A stretch of DNA of 5,186 nucleotides from positions 21,373 through 26,558 of the forward strand of contig MIBK01000019.1 in assembly GCA_001829505.1 (NCBI GenBank). The letters run 5' to 3'. Under the pieces are notes generated by a model. The model searched no databases. It saw only the letters and a list, made by a program, of their open reading frames with translations, and was not told the DNA's origin. Below, piece by piece: positions 1 to 5,186 of the stretch (position 1 is its first letter; each line of letters opens with the position of its first letter). The position numbers were made by a program, and so were the translations under genes. The DNA comes from Spirochaetes bacterium RBG_16_67_19. GTDB lineage: Bacteria > Spirochaetota > Spirochaetia > SZUA-6 > DRHE01.

Positions 1-2
1 TC

Positions 3-755
3 AAGGAAGCCCTGGCCCGCGAGCTGGCCCAGACCGCGGCCGAGGCGGAGGCCCGCACCGGCAAGATGAAGGAAGCCCTGGCCCAGGCCGGCGCGGTCAT
101 GGATGCCCGCACGGGCAAGATGAAGGAAATCCTGGCCCAGGCCGCGGCCGACGCGGAGACCCGGGCGGGCAAGATGAAGGAGGCCCTGGTCCAGACCGGC
201 GCCGAACAGGAAGCCCGGGCGGGCAGGCACAAGGAGGCGCTGGCCCAGGCCGCGGCCGACGCGGAGGCCCGGGCGGGCAAGATGAGGGAAACGCTGGCCC
301 AGGCCGGCGCGGAGATCGAGAGCCGCGCGGGCGAGTTGCGTCAGACGCTGGCGCGCGAGGCCGCCGCGCTGCAGACCCGGGGCAAGAAGTTCGAGGCCGA
401 GGTGCAGGAGGTCCTGGCCCGGGAGAGCGCCGCCGCGGAGGCGCGCGGCAGGAAGCTGGCCGGCGACTTCGCCGCCGCGGCGGCCCAGGCGGCCCAGGCC
501 CTGCAGCGCGAGTTGAGCCAGATGCTGGCCGACGCCGAGGGGCGGGGCGCCCAGTTCAAGGAAACCCTGGCCAGCATCGCCTCCGAGGCGCAGGGGCGGG
601 GCGAAAGGCTGCAGCAGGAGCTGGAAGGCGCCGCGGCGGAAGCCGGCCAACGCCTGCAGCGCGTCCTGGCCCAGGCGGCCGCGGAGACCGCGGGGCGCAC
701 CTCCGAGATCAAGAAGGCGATGGCCGAGGCCGCCGCCGAGGCCGGAGAACGGCTG
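3..755 (+). repeat. In-gene tandem repeat array, 54-bp (18-residue) basic unit
   Basis: The array has about 14 degenerate units inside the coiled-coil gene. Unit lengths in residues, in order: 22, six of 18 (nt 69-392), 22 (393-458), 15, 18, 18, 15, 18, 15. A typical unit is KEALAQAAADAEARAGKM (nt 231-284). Core positions are a large residue at 4 (L), a small one at 8 (A/G), a variable one at 11 (A/M/I/L), a small one at 15 (A/T/G), and usually a large one at 18 (M/L/F). That is a 4-3-4-3-4 spacing, a heptad plus a hendecad. Arg at 14 is nearly invariant in the 18-residue units of the first half. Both 22-residue units look like an 18-residue unit with four extra residues after position 4 (KEAL+AREL, EAEV+QEVL). 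Unit borders are clear up to nt 458 and less certain after it. The array continues past the left edge. Confidence 0.85.
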
Positions 756-2852
756 GCCGGCCACAAACAGTGGGTCCAGGAGCTGGAGCGGCTGAAGAAC
801 GACGCGGCCCACAAGGTGGAGGCGGCCGCGGCGGAGGTGCAGGCGGCGGTGCTCAAGCGCGTGGAGAGCAGCATGGAGAGCTACGAGCGCGAGATGGAGT
901 ACCGCTTCCAGAAGCTGGAAGGGGCCGGGCCGGACATCGAGGCCCTGGAGGCCAACCTGCGCGGGGCCATGGAGGCCGCCGCCCAGAGGGTGCGCCAGGA
1001 GCTGTCCACCCACTCCCAGAAGCTGGCCGAGGAGCGCCGCGCGGAGGCCGGGCGGGCCCAGGCCGAGTTCGCCTCCCTGCAGGCGGGGGTGGAGGAGCTG
1101 GGAGCGAGCCTGGCCGAGCTGAAGTCCAAGGCCTACGAGAACGTCGCCGGCCAGCTGCAGGTCTTCGAGGACGACTTCTTCAAGGACCTGCGCCAGCGCA
1201 GCGTGGGCATGGAGGAGCGGATCGGCTCCTTCCAGGCGGAGCTGGAGAGCCGCCTGGCGCAGATCGCCGCGGCGGGGGCCTCCGAGCGCCAGGCCCTGGA
1301 AAAGCGGCACAGCGCGGAGCTGGGCGAGGAGCTGGCCCGCCTGCGGCAGACGGCCGCCGGCGAGCTGGAGCGCCTGGAGCGCGGCGCGGCGGAGCTGGAG
1401 AGCGAGGTGAACGAGCGCATCGGCTCCGCGGAAAAGCGCGTGGCCGAGCTGGGCGAGCTCCTGCCCGCGCAGCTGAAGGCCCTGGCCCGCGAAACCCGCG
1501 AGCTGTCCCGCAGGGAGCTGGAATCCGTGGGCCAGGCGCTGGAGAGCGGCCTGAAGGATACGCGCCGCGAGGCCGAGGCCGCCCTGAGCGCCCTGAAGGC
1601 GGAATTCGTGGCCCAGCGCGACGAGCTGGTTTCGGCCACCGCGGAGGAGCGCTCCGCGCTGCAGGAGGAGTTCCGCGGCATCACCGAGCGCCTCGCCCAG
1701 TTGGAGGCGGATCTGGGCACCCGCGGCGAAAAGGCGCTGGAGAAGTTCCGCTCGGATTGGGAGTCCTTCCAGGCGGAGTTCAGCAAGCGCACCAAGGAAT
1801 CCCAGGCGGAGATGGAAGGGCGCCTGCGCGACGTGAAGATCCGCCAGGCCGAGCTGCGGGAAAAGACCGAGGGGCTGCAGGCCAGCCTGTTCGGCAAGAT
1901 CGAGGAGGCTCACAAGGGGCTGGCCGCCAGCCTGGCGGACATGGACAAGCGGGTGAAGGGCTTCAGCGCCCAGACCAAGCTGTTCGAGCGCGCCGACGAG
2001 CTGAAGGTGCTGCTGGAGAGCAAGGTCGAGGAGATGCGGCGCGACGTGGAGCGCCTTTCGGGGCAGCGCAAGGAGGCCGAGGAGCTGGAGGCCCGCTTGA
2101 GCGGGGCCCGGCGGGCGATGGAGGACCTGGGCACCAAGTTGAACCGGCTGCTCTCCGAACGCGGCCGGGTGGATGGCATGGACTCGGACTTCCGCAAGCT
2201 GCTGTCCCTGTCCAAGGACCTGGACCAGCGCCTGGGCACGGTGACCTCCAGCCAGGACGCGCTGCAGGAGATCCAGGCCAAGATCCGCGAGCTGGAGGTG
2301 CTGGAGAAGGCCACCGAGGGCCGCTTCGAGAGGCTGGAGAAGAAGAAGGCCATCCTGGACAATACCATCACCGGGGTGGACAAGAATTTCCAGCAGCTCT
2401 CCGAGCTGGAGAAGAGCCTGGAGAGCTACCGCGGCGAGGCCGGCAGCCTGTCCGCCGCCCTGACGGAGCTGCGGGCCCAGACCGAGCTCTTGTCCTCCAA
2501 CAAGGAGCGCGCCGAGCAGGTGGTGAACAAGGTCGGCGAGCTGGACGGCGTGCTGGGCGACCTGGAAGGCCGGATGGAGAAGCTGGAGAAGGCCCGGGAG
2601 TGGCTGGCCAAGACCGAGACGCGCTTCGAGCACATCGGCAAGCAGGCCCAGGACCAGGTCAAGCTGCTGGAGAGCATCCTGAAGGCGGAGAAGAAGCAGG
2701 CCAAGGAGGACGGGGCGGCGCCGGCCCTGGACAAGCGGGACACCGTCACCAAGCTGGCCCACCTGGGCTGGTCGGCGCAGGAGATCGCCCGCACCACCCG
2801 TCTTTCCCGCGGAGAGGTGGAGCTGATCCTGGAGCTGGCCCCCAAGAAGTAG
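3..2852 (+). CDS. Giant coiled-coil protein, SpiroCoCo-like, 5'-truncated by window edge
   Basis: The frame runs open from nt 3 to the TAG at 2850-2852, giving 949 visible residues. The ATG at 66 is not the start: the 21 codons before it (KEALARELAQ...) belong to the same repeat array, so the gene begins upstream. Residues 1-251 are Ala-rich 18-residue helical repeats. Residues ~252-900 are Glu/Lys/Arg/Leu-rich coiled coil, with a less Ala-rich island at 377-400 (FEDDFFKDL at 388-396). Residues ~910-949 form a helix-turn-helix-like tail (LAHLGWSAQEIA, then LSRGEVELILEL). There is no cysteine and only four prolines (310, 488, 907, 947), as expected for a very long helix. No membrane segment is visible, but the N-terminus is missing. 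It resembles the SpiroCoCo family of spirochaete coiled-coil proteins, whose function I do not know; a cytoskeletal or scaffold role is inference. Other long coiled coils (SMC-like) are unlikely because no ATPase head motif is seen. pgi follows after 18 nt, so co-transcription is likely. Confidence 0.87.
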   Translation, partial: KEALARELAQTAAEAEARTGKMKEALAQAGAVMDARTGKMKEILAQAAADAETRAGKMKEALVQTGAEQEARAGRHKEALAQAAADAEARAGKMRETLAQAGAEIESRAGELRQTLAREAAALQTRGKKFEAEVQEVLARESAAAEARGRKLAGDFAAAAAQAAQALQRELSQMLADAEGRGAQFKETLASIASEAQGRGERLQQELEGAAAEAGQRLQRVLAQAAAETAGRTSEIKKAMAEAAAEAGERLAGHKQWVQELERLKNDAAHKVEAAAAEVQAAVLKRVESSMESYEREMEYRFQKLEGAGPDIEALEANLRGAMEAAAQRVRQELSTHSQKLAEERRAEAGRAQAEFASLQAGVEELGASLAELKSKAYENVAGQLQVFEDDFFKDLRQRSVGMEERIGSFQAELESRLAQIAAAGASERQALEKRHSAELGEELARLRQTAAGELERLERGAAELESEVNERIGSAEKRVAELGELLPAQLKALARETRELSRRELESVGQALESGLKDTRREAEAALSALKAEFVAQRDELVSATAEERSALQEEFRGITERLAQLEADLGTRGEKALEKFRSDWESFQAEFSKRTKESQAEMEGRLRDVKIRQAELREKTEGLQASLFGKIEEAHKGLAASLADMDKRVKGFSAQTKLFERADELKVLLESKVEEMRRDVERLSGQRKEAEELEARLSGARRAMEDLGTKLNRLLSERGRVDGMDSDFRKLLSLSKDLDQRLGTVTSSQDALQEIQAKIRELEVLEKATEGRFERLEKKKAILDNTITGVDKNFQQLSELEKSLESYRGEAGSLSAALTELRAQTELLSSNKERAEQVVNKVGELDGVLGDLEGRMEKLEKAREWLAKTETRFEHIGKQAQDQVKLLESILKAEKKQAKEDGAAPALDKRDTVTKLAHLGWSAQEIARTTRLSRGEVELILELAPKK
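132..289 (+). repeat. Near-identical 50-bp copies 108 bp apart (two-unit duplication)
   Basis: Nt 132-181 and 240-289 differ at only three positions, the last of them at the final base. Neighbouring 54-bp units match much less well at the DNA level. The duplicated block is therefore two units (108 bp): units containing AQAAADAE alternate with units containing AQAGA or VQTGA. This points to a recent slippage or unequal recombination event inside the coiled-coil gene. Confidence 0.8.
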
Positions 2853-2860
2853 CGGCGGGC

Positions 2861-2866
2861 GGGAGG
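2861..2866 (+). promoter_or_regulatory. Shine-Dalgarno of pgi
   Basis: GGGAGG lies 4 nt before the ATG at 2871, in the 18-nt gap after the coiled-coil stop. It supports ATG 2871 as the start over the in-frame ATG at 2898, which has no comparable purine run before it. The spacing is slightly short. Confidence 0.7.
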
Positions 2867-2870
2867 CGCA

Positions 2871-4229
2871 ATGGGCATCACTATCGACTTCGGCTGCATG
2901 ATCCCGGCCTTCAGCCTGCAGGCCGTGAACAGCTACGCGGGCAAGCTCCGCGCCCTGCACGCCCGGTTGGGCGAGCGGCGGGCCGCGGGCGGGCTGCCCT
3001 TCTGCGACCTGCCGGCGCAGGACACCGGCGGGTTGAAGGACTGCGCCCGTCGCCTCGCGGGGCGCTTCGCCAACCTGGTCGTCCTGGGCATCGGCGGCTC
3101 GGCCCTGGGGCTGATCGCCCTGAACTCCGCCCTGCGCACCCCCCATCGCTGGGCCGAAAAGCCGCCGCGCCTGTACGTCCTGGACAACATCGACCCGGAG
3201 CGCGTGCGCACCCTCCTGGATGCCCTGGACCCGCGCCAGACGCTGGTGAACGTGATCACCAAGAGCGGGGACACGGCCGAGACCATGGCCAGCTTCCTGA
3301 TCTTCCGGGAATGGCTGGCCGCCGGCGCCGGAGAGGCGGGCTACCGCGAGCGCATGCTGGTGACCACCGACCGGGCCAAGGGAGCGCTGCGCCGGATAGC
3401 GGAGGAGGACCGCCTGGCCACCTTCGCGGTGCCCGACGGGGTGGGCGGGCGCTTCTCCGTGCTGACCCCGGTGGGCCTGCTGCCCGCCGCCCTGCTGGGC
3501 ATCGACGTGGACGGCCTGCTCGCCGGGGCGGCGGCCATGGCCGCCAGGACCTCCAGCCCGGAGCTGCTGGCCAACCCCGCCTACCTGGGCGCGGTCCTGC
3601 ACCACCTGGGCTGGCTGGGAGGCCGGCGCATCTCGGTGATGCTGGCCTATGCGGACCGCCTCTATGACCTGGCGGATTGGTACCGGCAGCTCTGGGCCGA
3701 GAGCCTGGGCAAGCGCCTGGACCTGGACGGCGCCGAGGTGCGGGTCGGCCCCACTCCGGTGCGCTCCCTGGGAGTGACCGACCAGCACTCCCAGCTCCAG
3801 CTCTACAAGGAGGGGCCGGACGACAAGATCTACACCGTGCTGCGCGTGGGGGCCTTCCCCGCCGACCTGCCGATCCCGCGGGCCTTTCCGGAACTGGAGG
3901 CCGTGGCCTATCTGGGCGGGCACACCCTGCAAGAGCTGTTCCAAGCCGAGGCCCGGGCCACGGAAGCGGCCCTGGTCAAGGAGGGCCGCCCGCTGACCTC
4001 GGTAAGCTTTCCGGTCGTGGACGCGGGCGCCGTCGGGGAGTTCTTCTTCTGGCTGGAGCTGCAAACGGTGGCCGCCGGGGAGCTTCTGGGCATCAACCCG
4101 CTGGATCAGCCGGGGGTGGAGGAGGGCAAGCAGCTCGCCTACGGCCTGCTGGGCCGGCCCGGCTACCAGGCCCGGCGCGCGGAGCTGGAAGCCATCCGGA
4201 CCGGGGACGGCAGGTTGTCCTTCGGCTGA
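2871..4229 (+). CDS. pgi: Glucose-6-phosphate isomerase, short (~450-residue) type
   Basis: This cytosolic enzyme interconverts glucose 6-phosphate and fructose 6-phosphate in glycolysis and gluconeogenesis. The 452 residues match the compact form found in Bacillus and Thermotoga rather than the ~530-550-residue form. Two SIS sugar-phosphate-binding domains are recognisable. Phosphate-binding motifs are GIGGSALG at 73-80 and KSGDTAET at 131-138 (the family more often has SGTT). PGI signature 1 is DGVGGRFSVLTPVG at 189-202. By family homology the catalytic residues are Glu277 (WAESLGK), His306 (DQHSQ) and Lys420 (DQPGVEEGK). Signature 2 has Leu411 where Phe or Tyr is usual, a mild change. Nothing suggests inactivation. 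The start is set by the Shine-Dalgarno at 2861-2866. The gene sits 18 nt after the coiled-coil gene in the same frame and is probably co-transcribed with it. No hairpin-plus-T-run terminator is seen after its stop. Confidence 0.96.
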   Translation: MGITIDFGCMIPAFSLQAVNSYAGKLRALHARLGERRAAGGLPFCDLPAQDTGGLKDCARRLAGRFANLVVLGIGGSALGLIALNSALRTPHRWAEKPPRLYVLDNIDPERVRTLLDALDPRQTLVNVITKSGDTAETMASFLIFREWLAAGAGEAGYRERMLVTTDRAKGALRRIAEEDRLATFAVPDGVGGRFSVLTPVGLLPAALLGIDVDGLLAGAAAMAARTSSPELLANPAYLGAVLHHLGWLGGRRISVMLAYADRLYDLADWYRQLWAESLGKRLDLDGAEVRVGPTPVRSLGVTDQHSQLQLYKEGPDDKIYTVLRVGAFPADLPIPRAFPELEAVAYLGGHTLQELFQAEARATEAALVKEGRPLTSVSFPVVDAGAVGEFFFWLELQTVAAGELLGINPLDQPGVEEGKQLAYGLLGRPGYQARRAELEAIRTGDGRLSFG

Positions 4230-4241
4230 TATCCTGAGAAG

Positions 4242-4271
4242 TTGACGGAACGCCACCGGCCTTATTATCTT
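4242..4271 (+). promoter_or_regulatory. Candidate sigma-70 promoter for grpE-dnaK
   Basis: TTGACG (4242-4247) matches the -35 consensus at 5 of 6 positions. Downstream is an AT-rich patch in an otherwise GC-rich sequence. It offers two -10 choices: TATTAT (4263-4268, 5 of 6 matches, short 15-nt spacer) or TATCTT (4266-4271, 4 of 6 matches, 18-nt spacer). Transcription would begin near 4275-4280, leaving a leader of about 55-60 nt before grpE. A 5-bp inverted repeat, CCGGC (4256-4260) and GCCGG (4274-4278), brackets the -10 region. No sigma-32-like -10 (CCCCAT type) is visible. This is a sequence match only. Confidence 0.5.
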
Positions 4272-4292
4272 ATGCCGGAACAGACCGGATAG

Positions 4293-4314
4293 GGACTGTA
4301 AATCTTTGCAATCC
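4293..4314. promoter_or_regulatory. Imperfect dyad in grpE leader, possible operator or mRNA hairpin
   Basis: The left arm GGACTGTAAA (4293-4302) and the reverse complement of the right arm, GGATTGCAAA (right arm 4305-4314), agree at 8 of 10 positions around a 2-bp centre. Both differences are transitions. As RNA, one of the two becomes a G-U pair, so a small stem-loop just upstream of the Shine-Dalgarno is possible. The dyad lies between the candidate promoter and the grpE start, the place where HrcA's CIRCE operator sits in many bacteria, but it does not resemble CIRCE (TTAGCACTC-N9-GAGTGCTAA). A match of this quality could arise by chance in a 100-bp region. Confidence 0.35.
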
Positions 4315-4321
4315 AGAGAGC

Positions 4322-4326
4322 GGGGA
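4322..4326 (+). promoter_or_regulatory. Weak Shine-Dalgarno of grpE
   Basis: GGGGA lies 7 nt before ATG 4334 and is only a partial match to GGAGG. It is weaker than the sites before pgi and dnaK. The ATG is still favoured: it is the first one upstream of the conserved GrpE region and gives a normal N-terminal tail. Confidence 0.5.
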
Positions 4327-4333
4327 AATAGGC

Positions 4334-4930
4334 ATGTCCGCTGAGGAGAACAGGAAAACCAAACCCGCCGAGCAGGGGCTGGAAGGCGAGGCCCAGGCTC
4401 AGGCCGCGGGCGTACCCCCGACGGAAGCCCCCCAGGAGCGGCTGGAGCGCCTGGCCGCGGACAACGCGGGGCTGCAGGACCAGCTGCTGCGCAAGACCGC
4501 GGAGTTCGAGAACTTCCGCAAGAGGATGTTCCGGGAGCGGGAGGAGGGCGTGCGCTACGCCAACGCCATGCTGCTCGGGGACATCATCCCGGTCATCGAC
4601 GATTTCGAGAGGGCCCTGCAATCCGCCACGGATTCCCGGGACTTCGCCTCCTTCCACTCCGGGGTGGAGATGATCGAGCGCCAGCTGGTCAGCGTGCTGG
4701 AGCGCAACTGGGGGCTGAAGCGCTTCTCCCCCAAGAGCGGACCGGACGGGGAGAAGTTCGACCCGGAGAAGCACGAGGCCATCGCGGTGGAGGACACCGC
4801 CGCCGCCGGGGAACCGCTGGTGCTGGAAAACTACCAGAAGGGCTACTACCTGCACGACAGGATCCTGCGTCCTGCCAAGGTGAAGGTGTCCAGATCCGCG
4901 CAGGATGCTACCAATGGGAAAAAGGAGTAA
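4334..4930 (+). CDS. grpE: GrpE, nucleotide exchange factor for DnaK
   Basis: GrpE is a cytosolic homodimer that speeds ADP release from DnaK, resetting the chaperone cycle; in some species it also acts as a thermosensor. The 198 residues are the normal family length. Residues 1-33 are a charged, probably disordered tail, and ~34-75 start the long dimerising helix. The conserved LLRKTAEFENFRKRMFRE is at 51-68, followed by GDIIPVIDDFERAL at 82-94. The C-terminal beta domain carries the GrpE signature: FDPEKHEAI at 142-150, a 19-residue spacer, then GYYLHDRILRPAKVKVS at 170-186. The gene is intact. It is preceded by a 104-bp gap with its own candidate promoter, and its stop is 3 nt before dnaK, so the two are translated from one message. 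No hrcA lies directly upstream; pgi occupies that place. Confidence 0.97.
   Translation: MSAEENRKTKPAEQGLEGEAQAQAAGVPPTEAPQERLERLAADNAGLQDQLLRKTAEFENFRKRMFREREEGVRYANAMLLGDIIPVIDDFERALQSATDSRDFASFHSGVEMIERQLVSVLERNWGLKRFSPKSGPDGEKFDPEKHEAIAVEDTAAAGEPLVLENYQKGYYLHDRILRPAKVKVSRSAQDATNGKKE
4921..4927 (+). promoter_or_regulatory. Shine-Dalgarno of dnaK, inside the grpE end
   Basis: AAAGGAG overlaps the last codons of grpE (Lys-Lys-Glu), with GGAG 6 nt before ATG 4934. This fixes the dnaK start. Ribosomes finishing grpE would be released on top of it, so the two genes are probably translationally coupled. Confidence 0.75.

Positions 4931-5186
<256 letters not shown>

Noticed and set aside
66..68. 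ATG at 66 as the start of the coiled-coil protein
   Set aside because: The frame is open to nt 3, and the 21 upstream codons continue the same repeat. No ribosome site precedes this ATG.
3..755. CRISPR array or mobile-element repeat as an explanation of the 54-bp repeats
   Set aside because: The units are contiguous without spacers, keep one open reading frame and encode a regular helical pattern, so they are protein repeats.
341..2899. Several - strand open frames of 80-254 codons opposite the coiled-coil gene
   Set aside because: They are Ser/Arg/Ala-rich mirror images of Glu/Leu/Ala codons (GAG/CTG/GCC) and start or end at arbitrary points in the sense gene.
770..3667. A 965-codon open frame on the + strand crossing both the coiled-coil gene and pgi
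   Set aside because: It is made almost entirely of Gly, Arg, Ala and Pro, shows no domain, and overlaps two genes with clear families. High GC keeps stops out of the alternative frame.
3677..4237. A 186-codon + strand frame overlapping the 3' half of pgi
   Set aside because: It is a Gly/Arg/Pro-rich shadow of pgi in another frame, with no Shine-Dalgarno or domain.
4256..4278. Rho-independent terminator after pgi from the CCGGC/GCCGG inverted repeat
   Set aside because: The stem is only 5 bp with a 13-nt loop, and no T-run follows. It overlaps the candidate -10 region instead.
4230..4333. CIRCE element (HrcA operator) before grpE
   Set aside because: Neither TTAGCACTC nor GAGTGCTAA, nor a close variant, is present in this gap.

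Overview
The window is a GC-rich bacterial segment with all four genes on the + strand. The best guess is a spirochaete of high GC content. The long Ala/Glu-rich coiled-coil protein ending in a small helix-turn-helix-like motif resembles the SpiroCoCo proteins of treponemes. The DnaK N-terminus ([25 protein letters not shown]) is also of a type seen in spirochaetes, although DnaK is conserved too widely to decide the phylum. This assignment rests on recognition, not on a search.

Layout: (1) nt 3-2852 is the C-terminal 949 residues of a very large coiled-coil protein. Its reading frame is open at the left edge, so the true start lies outside the window. The first 251 visible residues are a tandem array built on an 18-residue unit. 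(2) After an 18-nt gap, nt 2871-4229 encodes a complete glucose-6-phosphate isomerase (pgi) of the short, roughly 450-residue type, with all catalytic residues in place. (3) nt 4230-4333 is an AT-richer gap, the only real intergenic region. It holds a plausible sigma-70 promoter and, between promoter and grpE start, an imperfect dyad. No CIRCE element is present. (4) nt 4334-4930 is grpE, complete. (5) nt 4934-5186 is the first 84 residues of dnaK, cut by the right edge.

The layout suggests two transcription units. The coiled-coil gene and pgi are tightly spaced, and pgi has its own strong Shine-Dalgarno. The grpE-dnaK pair is a chaperone operon with its own promoter; dnaK's ribosome binding site lies inside the end of grpE. 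GrpE is the nucleotide exchange factor of DnaK, so these two work together. The coiled-coil protein probably has a structural or scaffolding role, and Pgi is central carbon metabolism; no functional link between them is evident. Nothing in the window points to a mobile element, CRISPR array, RNA gene or defence system. The observations most worth following are the unusual 18-residue helical repeat, the HTH-like tail on the coiled coil, and the non-CIRCE dyad in the grpE leader.
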